64,000 nucleotides of DNA, taken from Nymphaea colorata (lineage: Eukaryota > Streptophyta > Magnoliopsida > Nymphaeales > Nymphaeaceae). Below are positions 1 through 12,900 of the stretch, piece by piece (within the stretch, counting starts at the first letter, position 1; each line of letters opens with the position of its first letter). Where the stretch lies: positions 2,730,001-2,794,000 of the forward strand of contig NC_045141.1 in the NCBI RefSeq assembly GCF_008831285.2, in the 5' to 3' direction. The notes under the pieces were generated by a model. It was not told the origin of the DNA and searched no databases. It worked only from the letters and a program-made list of their open reading frames with translations. A program made the position numbers and the translations under genes.

Positions 1-105
1 GTCCAGCTACATACATAGAAATTTTTAATTTACTTTGCATTTGTTACATTTGATTCTTTTTTGTTGTTTTAACTTTTACATGAGATTTGTTTTATTTTTG
101 TTTAG

Positions 106-713
106 ATTTGTGGTGGAATATGTTTGGGCATGATTGTCCATACCTAAGACTTTTTGCAATTAAAGTCTTCAACCAGACATGCAGTTCTAGTGAATGCGAA
201 AGGAATTGGAGTGTTTTCCAACATATCCACAACAAGAAAAAGAATAGGCTCAAACATAAAAGGTTGAATGACCTTGTCTTTGTTCGATATAATATGAGGT
301 TGAAACAAAGGTAATATAACTTAATATTTACATTTGTTTTACAATATATTTATATATAATTTTCTGTTAACAAGTTTTCTCTTATTTAACATTGACAATT
401 ACAAAAAGCATCAGCAAGAAAGCACACACTTCGGTTTGATCCTATCAGCTTAGAAAACTTTGAAGATCTAGAACCATGGATTGAGGAAGAGCCAACTACA
501 ATATTTGATGGTGAAGATCTTCAATGCTTCAACCTTGAAGCTGAAGCAACAGAATTTGCTGATGAAGAGGAGCTTGCTGGATATGTTGGTGAGGATCTTC
601 AAATTCATGAAGATGAAGATGAAGAAGAAGATGGGGATGGAGATGAGAATGAATCTGATGAAGATTATGAACTAAAGTCGAGAGTGCTTTCATTTCATAT
701 GTATTGGCATTGA
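106..713 (+). pseudogene. hAT transposase, C-terminal two exons (partial)
   Basis: Two exons can be read. Exon one, about 106-310, follows a TTTAG acceptor and ends at a GTAATA donor. It encodes the hAT C-terminal dimerisation region, with the family signature LAIK-like, QTCSSSECERNWSVF and RLNDLVFVRYNMRL. Exon two, about 419-713, continues with RFDPISLENFEDLEPW and an acidic Asp/Glu-rich tail ending at TGA 711-713. The DPISL-plus-acidic-tail layout is usual for plant hAT proteins. The N-terminal BED zinc finger and the catalytic region are not in the window, so the copy is either cut by the window edge or truncated. It could be a transposon remnant or a domesticated hAT gene. The frame is open across both exons, so it need not be long dead. 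The exact second-exon acceptor is inferred from phase. Confidence 0.8.
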
Positions 714-868
714 ACATTTTCTCAATTTTATTATCATCTTGTGATGTAATACATAACATTTAAAACTTGTTTTTTGATGTGGTATCTCAGTTAGAATGTA
801 TGTATTCCTATCTATATATACATCTACATGTATGTATATTACATATATTAGTGTACTAATATATGTCT

Positions 869-880
<12 letters not shown>

Positions 881-934
<54 letters not shown>

Positions 935-957
935 TGTGTGTGTGTGTGTGTGTGTGT
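881..957. repeat. (TG)n microsatellite
   Basis: About 38 TG dinucleotides with one C interruption near 934, preceded by a short TA run. The open frame across it encodes only Cys-Val repeats and is not a gene. Confidence 0.97.
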
Positions 958-1483
958 AATTTAGGGTACCTAGGTCGTGTTTGTAATTTACTCTTTCTTT
1001 TTGTACTTTTTCTTTTCTTTTGTTTTCACCTTTTTTATTATTAAAAGGGAAAACTAGCTGTTGGATCAGTTTCCTACGGCTTGATTTCTTGCCGTTGGAG
1101 ATGGCCCAACAGCCATCTCCCTTCTTCCTCTCTTGCTTTCCTTGTACTATAATAAGGGACTGTTGTCCCTTGTTTTGCTTATGACTTTTTAGCCTCTTCT
1201 TGTATCTTTTGTTGAGATCAATATATGTTTTATTCTCATCTTGTTTGAGGTCTTTTAAGTATTATTTTGTAAAGTTGGTAGAAGATTCAAGGGTGTATCT
1301 CTTGAAGCATTTGTCTTGTTTGGGCCCGATTCACAATCTCATTGACTTATGGACCTTATGACTTATGAATCTATGGTTATGAAATTATGATATATGTTTT
1401 GTAATTGTTGACTTGTGCTTTCTAGATTGATATTGTTATGAATTTTGATGCTTATGAATGATGAACGCGTAACTTTATGAAGA
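958..1483. other. Non-coding stretch, possible LTR-like promoter
   Basis: No coding region is recognised. Around 1052-1250 there is a TGTTGGATC start, a TATA-like element (ACTATAATAAGG near 1147) and a T-rich stretch, which is the look of a copia LTR. No partner LTR, primer site or target duplication was found, so this is only a suggestion. Confidence 0.25.
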
Positions 1484-1730
1484 CAATGCCTCGCCGTTTA
1501 ATACCCGTACACGTTTTTTGTAGACAATGCTTTATAGCAATAATAAGTCTATCATTCTGTAAAAAATGTTTTTATGAAGAACATATTATTCTTGATTTTT
1601 TACCAATTTTTTATGAATTTTTTGATTTTTTTTCTATTTTTTATTTAATTAGAAAAAATACGATATTTTACGATACGACTTACCTTAAAGCGAGACAGAT
1701 ACGGCTTATGATACGCTTTTTACAACATTG
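1484..1730. mobile_element. hAT-type MITE remnant, GTATCG-rich family
   Basis: The right end reads ...TTTTTACAACATTG. Its complement, CAATGTTGTAAAAAGCG, matches the terminal inverted repeat of the better preserved element at 61562-62315 (CAATGTTATAAAAGGCG). Inside, motifs such as ACGATACG and GATACGC recur as in that element. The left end near 1484 is not well defined and no 8 bp target duplication was seen, so this is a decayed or truncated copy. Confidence 0.5.
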
Positions 1731-1739
1731 ACCCAAAGT

Positions 1740-2470
1740 GGTAGACTAGCTCCTCTATGAATCTGCGATTAAGGGACCAGGAGATGGCTCCTTCTAGGTG
1801 TTAACATGTGGTCGCATGATATTTGAGTTCCCACTGCACTTTTAAGTGTACTGTATCAGGAAATAGGAACTTTCATCTTAACAGGTCCGTATTTCGTTTA
1901 TTGTGTTCACAAAAATTCTGGTTCTAAAGTCCACTTAAGAATATAAGGAAAACAAAACTATCTCAGAACCACATACACCAGCAGACATTCATTCCTGGCT
2001 TGATCCAGTCTTAAGAAATTTTTAGTTCAATCACTGAGATTACTTAGAATCTACCACCCATCAAATTGATAAGTAAAATTTGTGCTATAAACGAAAGCTA
2101 CCTTAACATAGTATACTGGACGTTTCTGCCCAACTTTCTTCAGATTTTAGGTCATTTTCTCCACATCTATTGATCAGTTACCTGCTGATGCTTCCCAATA
2201 TCATTATGTCTCAGATATTATAAGTACAACAACTTCTGCAGGGTGTTCATCAGTCATGTGTTATATACATTATTACATCTATATTTGTATTGGTATGGAT
2301 TCTATGATAAGAAAGATAGTTGGCTGCAATTTACTTTGTGATAGCCCAGGCAGATCTGCATAAAGAATTTCATGAATTGGGTTGAGCAAATCTGATCTTC
2401 AAGTATTCTCAAGCAGAACTACTACGCACGAAAATTGGATCATAATATGACTTGAACCAAACTGGCATCT
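1740..2470. other. Non-coding or unrecognisable decayed sequence
   Basis: No convincing coding exon or repeat structure. It lies directly upstream of readable copia RNase H sequence and may be the over-decayed 5' part of that element, but no copia motif can be read here. Confidence 0.4.
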
Positions 2471-2482
2471 ATTTCTGTTTCT

Positions 2483-3136
2483 ATGAATTCTTGTATTCAC
2501 TTATATGATGATAAATCTGAACCTGTTGATAGCAAATCATATCGGTCACTGATTGGAAAGCCACTATATGTAACCATTACTCGACTTGATATATTTTTTG
2601 CTGTGGGAAAACTGAGCCAGTTTATGGACAAGCCAAGAAAAGCCCATTGCAATGCAGCTATGCTACTATTGAAATTTCTAAAAAGTTCTCCTAGAAAAGG
2701 TCTATTATTTAGAAGAAGTTCATCATTCCAGATAAAAGCTTATTCTGATGCAGATTATGCAAGATCTATTGATAACAGAAAGTCCCAATAGGATTTTGTA
2801 TCTTTGTTGGAGGTAACTTAGTTTCTTGGAGAAGTAAAAAGCAAGCTGTTGTGGCCCGGTCTAGTGCAGAGTCAGAATACCGAGCCATGGCTCAAACTGC
2901 CACTGAAATCACTTGGGTGAGAGCCATGCTAGAAGATCTTGGAATTCAAATAGAACTGCCTATAAAAATGCACTGTGACAATAAAGCGGCTATTTACATA
3001 GCCAATAATCGTGTCTTCCACTAACAGACCAAACATATGGAGGTGGATTATCACTATATTAGGGACTTAGTTCAAGTAGGGATTATTTCTACTTAATATG
3101 TTGCTTCAAAAGATCAAGCTCCAGCTTGAGTGGGAG
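2483..3136 (+). pseudogene. Ty1/copia pol remnant: end of RT and RNase H
   Basis: Frame one (2483-2791) reads SYRSLIGKPLYVTITRLDI followed by SDADYARSIDNRKS, which are the copia late-RT and RNase H first-aspartate motifs. After a frameshift near 2790 the reading continues in another frame with FVGGNLVSWRSKKQAVVARS, SSAESEYRAM, CDNKAA and TKHMEVDYHYIRD. Stops interrupt the last part (TAA near 3022, TAA near 3094, TGA near 3127). This is the 3' end of a dead copia element. The GAGTGGGAG polypurine tract at 3128-3136 leads directly into an LTR-like TGTTGAG. Confidence 0.9.
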
Positions 3137-3480
3137 TGTTGAGAAAACGTACTGGTTTGAGGTTTTTTGTATTTTGGAACTTTACTATTAGGTAGCTCTT
3201 TGCATTTTTAATTACTTGTTGGACTATTTATGCAAGGGCTTAGACTTAACCCTAATTACTTTTTTTTATTCTAATAGAAGAGAAGCAGCCGTACGACTGA
3301 CTGCTCCCTTCTCTCTCTTTCTCTCTTCTCTAGCTTCTCTCAACTTCCTCATTCGATTTCTTCTTACTGATTTAACGTTAAAGATCAACATCTGCCATGA
3401 GAACGCAAACAGTCACTTCAAGAAACCAGCAGCTACCAGTCCATCTGCTAAACTCAGCCTCTGATACCACGTTTAACTAA
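3137..3480 (+). mobile_element. Probable copia 3' LTR remnant
   Basis: It begins TGTTGAGAAAACG right after the polypurine tract of the copia remnant, as expected for a 3' LTR. The stretch is T- and CT-rich. The right boundary is not clear and no second LTR was found. A GCCTCTGATACCA string near 3457 resembles the complement of an initiator tRNA-Met primer site, so a second, minus-strand element fragment may abut here. Confidence 0.5.
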
Positions 3481-3850
3481 GGAACAAGAGTCTTGAGTTA
3501 CAGAACTTCATTATCAGGATGCTTGTGTAGCAGCAGCAGCAGCAGGCAACAATTACAATTTACAAGTAAAGAACAACAAGAAGATCACTAAATAAAGGTC
3601 TGTAACCCTAGTTTAAGACACACTTATTACTGTAGACGACCAACCTGCCCCTCACTAACAAAAATTATGATGAGAGGAACCTTAAAACGGATTATAACAA
3701 ATCTGACAAATATAGCCTTTGGCGAACATAAAATACTAAGGGACCCATATGCTTTAACACTTGATTCATGTGTTGTCCGTGTCTGAAAGCTGGTTGTCTG
3801 TGTGTGCATGAGGATGCTCTGCAACTTAAGTCTTGATTTCTCTTTTGCAG

Positions 3851-6800
3851 GAATGGTGGACGTATGTGTGCATGGGACCTTCTGATCCTCACCCAAACTG
3901 GCATCTAGGAATGCGAGGCACACAGCATCGTGCAGTCATGTGGCGAGTCTGGAAAGAAGGTGCTACTGGCTTTCTTTATTGGGGTGCAAACTGCTATGAA
4001 AGGGCAATGGTTCCCAATGCTGAGGTATGTCTTACCCATTAGATGACTAGAAACTGGAGACATGCAATTCATCTGCCTCTAAACAAAACAGTTTTCTGTT
4101 GCGCATATTATGGACTGTGCAGATAAGATTTCGGCGCGGCCTGCCACCAGGTGATGGAGTTTTATTCTATCCGGGTGAAGTTTTCTCTTCTTCAAGTCAG
4201 CCAGTTGCTTCTGCTCGATTAGAGCGTATTTTGAGTGGTTTGCAGGTACCACATCACATAGTGCTGGTGGTTATTCATCAAAAATGTTCCTCATGTTGCC
4301 TTGTATGATAGGTTTTCATTTTTCAACAAATATCATTCTCAGGTTTCTAATGGCGAGATTTTTCTTGGGTATTTTTCTGCAAAGTTGTTTTTTGGGAAAG
4401 TCTTGGAAAACATTCAGAAAACTTTAAAAAAATTAAAATAAAGGTATAAATGAAATAAAATAGAAACTAATAGGAAACATAAATAAAATGATAAACTATG
4501 TAAAAGTGATAAAATGAATATTTTAATGATGATAAAAATGATGAAACATAAATTTAATTTAAGTTTAAATTTGAATCCATAATAATATTAATGCTAAAAA
4601 ATTAAAAAATGAAAAAAATCACAAAAAGAAACGCCCACTATAATAATGCGATAAATATATTTTCCTATTTTTTTCAAAATATCCTATTGTTCACTTTTTT
4701 TTCGTTTTTCTTGTTTTTCACATTAGTATTGCGATATTTTCAAAAATTATCGTGATATCTGTGAAACTACTATATATATATATATAACTCTGTGAAGCCC
4801 ACTTTGATACTCTTATGGGTGCTTGTGTTCTGGACAACATTCTGGATATGATGACTTGTGTGTGTTTGGTTGTATATTTCATCTTCACATTGCCGCATGT
4901 TTTTGATTTGAGACAGGCATCATGTTTTTGGTTCGAGAGTTTCTCACCCAAGATTCAAAAGTTATGGTTTCCATGATCATAACCTTTTTAACTTTAAGAG
5001 AAGAATATAACTAGTTTTTTCTTGTATATTTTGATGCCATTGATAATCATAACCAAAAGTGAAAAAACTTATTGATGCAAACTTTCAAATGAAAGATCTT
5101 GGGCATTGTGATATTTTATTGTGACAGAGCTGGACAAACAAGATGTTTTGACTCTAGTTCAATGTAATCATGCTTATGATCTATTGGGTAGGGCAGAAGT
5201 GAGGAATTGTAAGCCTATAGATACTCCTACTGTGTGCTCTGAAGATGGAGATTTGTTTGATGACCTAATCAGGAACCAAAGTATTGTTGAAATGCTTCAG
5301 TATCTCGCTTTGGCTAGACATTGTCTATTCCCTTTTACGTATCAGTTTATACGCACCAAGGGTCAGACATGCATATTGGTGAGGAGCTTGTTATTATAGA
5401 ACTCAAATTGCAAATAGAGTTCAACTTATTACTGCTACAGATGTAGATTCTGCTGGACATACTAATGAGAGGAGATATGTGTCTGGGTATTATATATTTA
5501 TTAGAAATAATCTTGTGTCATGGAGTACTGAAAAACAAAAAGTTGTCGCAGGATCAAGTACAAAAGAATGCAAATCCATGGGAGAGGGGACTGTTGAAGC
5601 TACATGAGGTTTGATGTATGCTTCGTGACTGGGAATAAATCTCTGTCCCTCTTGTTATGCGATAGAGTGCCATTAGTATTGTTTTCAATCCCATTCATCA
5701 TAATTGCATAAAACATATTGAAATAGATTAATACTTTATTAGGCAAAAGGTTGAAGACAATGAGATCGAACCATGTCATTTTGAATTTTTTTACAGTAAG
5801 GGATAATAAAATATCAATTCTGACTAGTGAAGTAATTGTTCATAGTTCGTAACCAACTCAAGGATGGTGTTAAGGTGTAATAGATGGATGTGATTATATC
5901 TGGGTTCATAATACTCGAGATCCATATACATACGGTTGAGGGAGTTGCTGCTGGTTCCTTGATTTTCTCCCGTTTTCTTACTTTCCTATTGATTTAACAC
6001 TGTAATTATGACCAGAATCTGATATGTAGAATTCTTTCAAAAAGTGGGAAATCACTTATATAAGTTAAAATGGATAATAATCTGTAAGCATTATAATTGT
6101 CCATACAATTTAGGATGATTTCTTTTCAGTTGAAATCTCAATTTTAACAGTCTTATTTGCTAAAAAAAGTCATATACATACTGCTAGCTTAAAGCGTTAC
6201 TAGGTTTGTTTAGATTGAGTTCTAAAACTTGTTTCAAGTTCAATGGGGTGAAAATCAATGTTGGTGGTCGTTATATTGGAACATATAACAAGTACATTTT
6301 CAAATGCCTTTTTGTTTTTTGTTAATTTTTATGCATTATAAGCTTCGAGAAGCATGAAGCAGTTGGTTCTTTTGATGCTTCAACAACAATGTTCTTTTAG
6401 CGTATATGATATCAGTGGCACATCAGTTGCAGCAAAATTTAAAAACTATTGTAACAAATTGGAAAGATCCATTACATGACTTAGATGGGCTTTTCCATTT
6501 CACTACTAATTCTAAAAACTTATATTGATTTTATTCATTATTTTTATTAATATATATTTTACTCTATTGATCATGAATCTTAAGCTTCAAAGCCTGGAGG
6601 CTTATGCCTCCCCTCATAGCAGGCTCAACACCCGTTGTCTTTGACAACATTGCAAGGATGTACTGGTGTTTACACATGCACCTGACCTTTTTGGTGTATT
6701 TTGTCCAGAGCTCTTGGATTTGAGAAAATGGAAGGCCAACATAAATAACTCGCTATGCACCTTTTCCTTTGTAATATTCCGTCTTATGTTTCTGAACGAG

Positions 6801-7097
6801 CCAGTGCATAGGCATCCTCTTTTTCACCTATAATTGCAAATTTTTTTGGTTGTTTTTTTTCTTGTTTAAGGCTTATTAAACTGAATCGTCACATTAGTGG
6901 AAGTTGTTGCTCATTTGTCTGAATGTGGTGTGCAGGATATTGAATATTTAAGGCTGTATACCAGTCGATATGGTAGAGATGAAGCACTTGCACTGTTGGA
7001 GAAAACAGGCGTTTATCTTGGTCCTGAAAGATACACCCTTGATCACATGCCCATTGATGTCATGCGAGCAGAAATATTTCGTTCCTGTAGATCCTGA
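3851..7097 (+). CDS. DUF4091 family protein, last three coding exons
   Basis: Exons 3851-4024, 4123-4245 and 6936-7097 join in phase. The first follows TTTTGCAG and ends at GTATGT; the second follows GTGCAG and ends at GTACCA; the third follows GTGCAG and ends at TGA. The joined frame contains EWWTYVCMGPSDPHPNWH, TGFLYWGANCYE, GLPPGDGVLFYPGE, RLERILSGLQDIEYLRLY and ends IDVMRAEIFRSCRS. I recognise this as the conserved C-terminus of the plant DUF4091 (glycoside-hydrolase-like) proteins. The substrate is unknown to me. About 153 residues are present, against a family length several times greater. No upstream exon is seen between 1 and 3850, where a hAT and a copia remnant lie. The rest is therefore beyond the left edge across a transposon-filled intron, or lost. 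The last intron is 2,690 bp and holds a copia remnant. All three exons are free of stops, so the gene may be live. Confidence 0.85.
4246..5060. other. AT-rich intron sequence
   Basis: Intron of the DUF4091 gene. About 4400-4700 is very A/T-rich with a short (TA)n at 4772-4787. No exon or coding remnant is seen. Confidence 0.6.
5061..5880 (+). pseudogene. Ty1/copia pol remnant inside an intron
   Basis: Readable pieces, in several frames, are LIDANFQMKDLGHCDI (RT), a KPIDTPT string, then DSAGHTNERRYVSGYYIF, NNLVSWSTEKQKVV and GSSTKECKSM, which are copia RNase H motifs. Frameshifts and stops break it throughout. It lies in the last DUF4091 intron in the same orientation as the gene and differs in sequence from the remnant at 2483-3136, so it is a separate insertion. 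Confidence 0.82.
5881..6935. other. Remainder of DUF4091 last intron
   Basis: AT-rich with no coding region that I can support. It ends in a T-rich tract and the acceptor GTGTGCAG at 6928-6935. Confidence 0.55.
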
Positions 7098-9533
7098 GGT
7101 GATGGTACTCTGTTTGCAGTATCTCCCTTCCTCTCTCTCTTTCTGGCCTTGAGTCATTTATAGTGTGTTTTGATTCAGTAATCATCTAATGTTTGTGAAA
7201 TCAGTTTTAGGTTTATATGCTTGCCGTTGGTGGGTCAGCTTTCCCTCTCTTAATCTCTTACTCTCTCACTCTCTCACATGTGTGCATGTGATTTTTTTGA
7301 CAAAAATATACATTCAAAATACAATTGTAGCAAGCACGGAGAAGATCAAGGTCACTTGGTTTGTGACACAACTTAACATAAGACACCATCAGAATATATG
7401 TCATGGCTGTCGATTGATGAGTGAAGCTAGGATACTGGGGTATCATATTTATGTATCTTATCGGGAGGGTCACCTAGTAACATGATATTCTTTCAGATGC
7501 GCTGTACAAGCACAAAAAAGTGTGGGGGATACTTCTTCCCCTTCGGCCCATGAGACTTATCTAGAGAAAGTATTTGTTTTCATTCTTGAGCACTCAATTC
7601 TTTAGAATCTGTGAAGATGCTGAGGTCGACATGAATTTCTTGTACACTGTTGATCGAGAGCGTTTGTCTCTTGTTTGTGTACCCCAAAGAACTACTACGA
7701 TGTCAATCCCATGGTTGCATCATACTGTCCTCACGGTCACCACAGCGATAGATTCTTACCTTAAAAGTCTGACGTCATTTTTAGTTCTTCCCACACTTTC
7801 TTTGACTATCACATGCTTTAACTCGACTCCCTTTGAAATGCAAAAAAACTGTCGTTTTGGAGAAGCACTAATGCCATTCAATTATGAGTTAATTATTACA
7901 TAATGATATTTACTCTTTGGTCAGGGTCAACATGACATACAATTGTAATTTCTCCTTTTTTTTAAGGATCAGCACTTTTCAGTTTTCAGACCTAGATCAG
8001 TGAATATCAAGAACCATGAAAGACAATTGCAATGACCCTCAAACTTTGATGAGTTCTTTTCCTGAAATCAATGAAAAGTATGAGCTCACAAAAAAGAAGC
8101 ACTCTGAAAGAAGGTTTTGCTTTGACGTGACATGACTTTCAACCATTCAAAGCTGTGAGTGCTTTGTATGAGCAAAGCCCTCTTGCTTCGCTTTGCAAGG
8201 GCTTTTTCCCTTTGGACCTTTGCTTGAGGCCATGTCTAAACGAAAGCCTTTGACTTTGAAAATGGAAGGCGCAGGTTCCTTTCTGTCTCTGCAAGGCCAA
8301 CATCATTGAGGTGGATTGCTAGAGCAGACGGAACTCTGGATAAAGACTTCCTCACTTGAGTAACCTTTCTTATTATATTTACTAAACCTATTCCAATGCT
8401 TCAAAGCTACCTTCACTGCTGTCAGCAACTACAACAAAGATTGGATTTCCATTAACTCGTGTACCCCTTTTCTTGGTCCACCTCTAATCAACCATCTTTC
8501 ATAGATTCAGATGGAGTTCAATAATCTCATGTCTCTATTGTGATGCTTGCAGATTGAGCTTGCTATGGAAGAGTGGTATATAGCTTGTTTCTATGCATAT
8601 TTTTTTTTATTTAAGGGGCTTGCAGTCTGGAGCATATAAGCTGTCGGTGTGTTAAGTCTGTGTGGCTAGCGTATCTGGTTTTGAATGCTACTAAGAGGTT
8701 TACTAGAGATCAGAAATTGTTGAAGAAACAACAAGATGTTTTTTCTTGTGTCTCTTTCAAGCTATCAGAATCGTAGTTCCTTATATTAGTTTTCGCTTTT
8801 TAAGAGTTTTCTAGGCTCTGTCAGAGAACATGGTGTTTTATTTTTTCACGAAAATGACACTTTGACTGTAAAAGTGCACTTTAAGTAGAAAAGAAAGGTA
8901 AACAATAGTTACAAATTAATAAACATTACGGTAGGAATCAGCAGTTAGTGACACTTGGGACCTAAGCAAGGACAGGTTTTACTGGTTAGTTAAAAAAACT
9001 GTTAATAAAAAAAAATGAATTGTCAAATGTTAAGGTGTATTTAGAAGCATATTTCTCAATAAAGATAAATTATTATCAATCTATAACCGGTAACAATAAA
9101 TTTATAAAAACCCATTAAACATGATTAAAAGTTTGAAGCTTTAAATTCATTAATGTTAAATTATTTAAGTTAAAAGGTTACATCGTATAAAAAGAACGAG
9201 TTTATGGTTCAATAGTAGTGCTTCTTAATAGTCATCAAACATGGAAATACTTATAATTTCCTGGAAACCGACTGCCAAACCTTTGTCTGTTTTTGAACGC
9301 CTAAAAGGCCTAAATTGAGACGTGAAATTATTAGTTGATAAAGTCAACGTGAATAATCAGCTTATCCGTGGCTTTTATGTTAAAATTGCCTGTCTATGTT
9401 CACCCTCTGTTACAATTTTAATAAACGACATTTCCAGAAAAATATTACATATATAAGCAAATTAGCTTAAACTTCAAACAATTTATAAATGTTAAATAAA
9501 GTATGTCAGATGTGCAAATGATAGTAATACATG

Positions 9534-9572
<39 letters not shown>

Positions 9573-9884
9573 CTGTCCAATATGCGGCTGGATTCCTACC
9601 GGTTCCTCGTGATCTCATTGTACCTTTGTGGTTTAATTGCCTATGTTTAAAGATGAATCATCAAATTGAATGTCTAAATAAGAAATTACAAAGGTATCAT
9701 AAGTGGGTTACATGGAACTTACCATAAAATGTGGCCCTACCCTAGATTATTGTAACTTTTATTTTGAAACCTCTAATTTCCGACGTTGTCACCACCACTT
9801 GTAAGTAGTTAACTCTTGAAAAAAGGTCAAATCTGGTTGAAAAGGCTGGACGCCTCTTAGAGAGATATATAATGCTGGAGGCCT

Positions 9885-9885
<1 letters not shown>
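7098..9885. other. DUF4091 3' flank and unassigned DNA
   Basis: 3' untranslated and intergenic sequence. The open frame 7574-7903 (109 residues, DAEVDMNFLYTVDRERLSL) has no match that I know and no clear splice context. I see no transposon ends or repeats here, apart from (AT)n at 9535-9570. Confidence 0.45.
9535..9570. repeat. (AT)n microsatellite
   Basis: About 18 uninterrupted AT dinucleotides. Confidence 0.95.

Positions 9886-9923
<38 letters not shown>
9886..9923. repeat. (GA)n microsatellite at LINE 3' side
   Basis: About 19 GA units following CCTTA. A matching (GA)n following CCTA lies at the other side of the LINE, so the two may be copies of one target site or part of the element. 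Confidence 0.95.
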
Positions 9924-9925
<2 letters not shown>

Positions 9926-12900
9926 GATAAAATAAGAATATATAACAAAATTTGGGGACAAGAAGTCCCTTAGATACAAAAACAAACCGCAAACAAAGAA
10001 GTAAAAGACGAAATATATAATATAATGCACAATGAAATAAGAGATGTGTGAATAGAGAGCAAAGGCAGAGCGAAATAGTTACTCAGCTGCAGACGGACAG
10101 CGGCGCCTCAACTGAATGGCAAAATGGACATCTCCCTACACAAGACGAGCCACCGAATCTGGCGAAGAGAATGTGCCCCTGAAGACCCTATTGTTGCGCT
10201 CCTCTCAAATGCGCCACCAAGTTGAAACGATCTACAACCTCCAAATACGACCCCAGAAAGCAGACAGGTGAGGGGAAGGACAAAACAGGAAAATAAGACA
10301 AATGGATGGTGGGTCTGGAAGACTACTAACAAGGGAAGGCCAGGTAAAAGCAAGAACACTAGAGAAGAACAGGTAAGAAGTAAAAAGGTGGACCCGAAAC
10401 TCAGCCACGGCAAGACACAAGAGACACTGGTTAGCCAAACTGATTCTAAGGCACTGTAAGTGGTCAAAAGTATTAATGTGGTCAGTAAGTAGAAGCCAGA
10501 CAAAAGCAATGGCACGAGGAGAGGGGTCAGGAAACCAAAGAGAACAGGGTGAGAGCAACGCAACAGAAGGACCAAAGGAGGTGAGGTAGCAAGAAGAAAA
10601 AGTGAACTCACGGGTAGGTGAAAAAGGCCAGGATGGGGATGTGAACGATGAAAGGTCAGCAAGGCGGAGGAAAAGAAGAAGGGCAGAAAGTATGCTGCAC
10701 CAAAAGTGAGAGGGAAAGGTGTGAGAGATAGAACTATTCCAAACACTAGGGGAAGGTAGGTTGAATTTGGAGTAGATGAATAGGATGATGGGAGAATGTT
10801 TAGTTGCCAAACGCCACCACCAAGAACACAGAGAAGACTCACATGCCCGACTAAGGTTGGTAACCCCAGCACCCCCAAGAGGACGCGTAAAGACAACCAT
10901 ATCCCAATGCGCAAGGCGATCCGAAGGCCGATCACCATCCCAGATAAACTTATGAATAATCTTATCAAACCTACTCAGAACAATCCCAGGAGGCCGAAAG
11001 ACAACTAGAGCATGGAGGGGGACAGACGCAAGACAATGTTTAGCAAAAGTAATACGGCATGGGAGAGAAAGAAGTTTTCCCTACCAACACTGTAGACGAT
11101 CAATAAGTTTTTGCTTCACTCTACTCCAAAAGGAGGGCGCAGAAGGCGACAACGTAATCTGGAACCCCAAGTAATCCATGGGCAGGCCAGCTGCCTTACA
11201 CCCAAAGCATGCTTCAGCGAGAAGCACTGTAGCCGGATCCGCATGAATGAGGGAAATGTGACATTTAGCAGAATCAATAGAAAGACTCGAAATAAACTCA
11301 AAAATCCAAATAATGAGCCAAGTTCTCACAATCTGTTGACGGGAAGCATTGCCAAACAGGAGAAAGTCATCAGCATACTGAAGGGTGGAGACGATCTGAA
11401 AGTGGGGGAGTGAATGCGGTGTGAGGAAGCCAACGTCCATTGCGTGATGAAATAAAGCAGAAAAGCTCTCAGCAACCAAGTTGAAAAGCAAGGGCGATAA
11501 CGGACAACCCTGACGGAGGCCATGCTCGAGACTGAAGAAATCACCACACTTCCCATTGAAGGAGACTGCAAGCTGGGCCCCAGTGACCAACGAAAGGATC
11601 CACTGTCTAAACGACGGACCAAAAGCAAGACAGGTGAGGAGGTAAGAAAGGAACTCTCAACTAACTGAATCAAAGGCCTTAGAGATGTCCAATTTAATGA
11701 TGAAGGAAAGAAGTCACAGACTATGGAGGAGTGAACAACTTCATTGGCCAGGACAACAGCGTCTTGTAAACGCCGACCCTTGATGAAAGCAACCTGGAAG
11801 GGGTTAATAATAGAAAGCATGACCGGCGTAAGTCGCAAAGAGAGCAACTTAGCAATAATTTTGTAAGGCGTGCCTAAGACGCAGGTAGCTTGGTTAAATT
11901 CCTTAAGAAATATGGAACTGGAGGCAAACTCATCACAAAACGCAAACACATCAGCGCTACAAGCCTCCCAAAAGGTACGAAAAAATTTGATAGGGAAACC
12001 ATCAATGCCTGGCGCCTTACCAGAGCCAAGGGCCTAAACAGCGTTCTTGGTCTCTTGGTGCAGGAAGGGCCGCTCAAGAGAGACCGCACACGAGACAGAG
12101 AGGAAGGAGAGGTGAAAATCCGGCAGCGGGTCATGGAAGCAGAGAGGTTTAGAGTAGAAATCCCTAAAATGAGCGGTCAAAGCCAGAAGAATGTCATCAC
12201 CAAAAAAAACCTTGTGCCCGATAACCATGGACTGGAGCAACATCTGAAGGCACCTTTGAGAGGCGGCCAAGTGGAAGAATCTAGAATTCTGGTCTCCGTA
12301 CGCAAGCCAACCCAGCCTAGAATGCTGCTGCCAGTGAATGAACTCTCTAATCCGCCACTCCTAGGCAAGACACTGGAGACAAAGGAGACGAGAGGATTGG
12401 TCCGCAGAACTATAGTTGGAAGACTGGAGGGACAGGATCTCCTCATCCCAAATGGACACCTCAGAAAATTTGCTGCTCCAGAAAATACGTTTCCAGGCGA
12501 AGACCTCCCTCCTGATGGTGTGCAACTTCCGCGAGAGCTTGAAAGCAGCCCACCTACCATTGACGGTGCGAGCCCACCAATTAGGGACAACAGTCACAAA
12601 TGATTCATCTCGGAGCCACCAAAGCTCAAAACGAAACCTGGCGCGCCCGGTACCAGCCGTACCCCAAAGAAGGGAAAGGAGTAGCGGAGCATGATCAGAC
12701 AAGTGTCTCGGTCCAAGAACCAATGAGGACGAAGGAAAAGCAAAGAACAATTCAGGCGAGAGAAAGATACGGTCCAGCCTACGAAAAATAGGAGGATTCC
12801 TATTGTTGGACCAAGTAAACATACCATTATTCAGAGACACGTCAAAAAGACCGAACTCATCAACAAACGAGCGAAAAACAGACATAGACGTACCAGAAGT

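Noticed and set aside
796-1044. Cys-Val repeat protein frame
   Set aside because: Translation of the (TG)n microsatellite.
7574-7903. 109-residue frame downstream of DUF4091
   Set aside because: It follows the natural stop at 7097; no recognised domain and no convincing exon edges.
10108-10968. 286-residue minus-strand frame
   Set aside because: A different phase from the zf-RVT region (WLLLTDHINTFDHLQ) of the LINE; a shadow frame rich in Leu/Ser.
11890-12603. 237-residue plus-strand frame
   Set aside because: Antisense to the LINE endonuclease/RT region, which carries the recognisable motifs on the minus strand.
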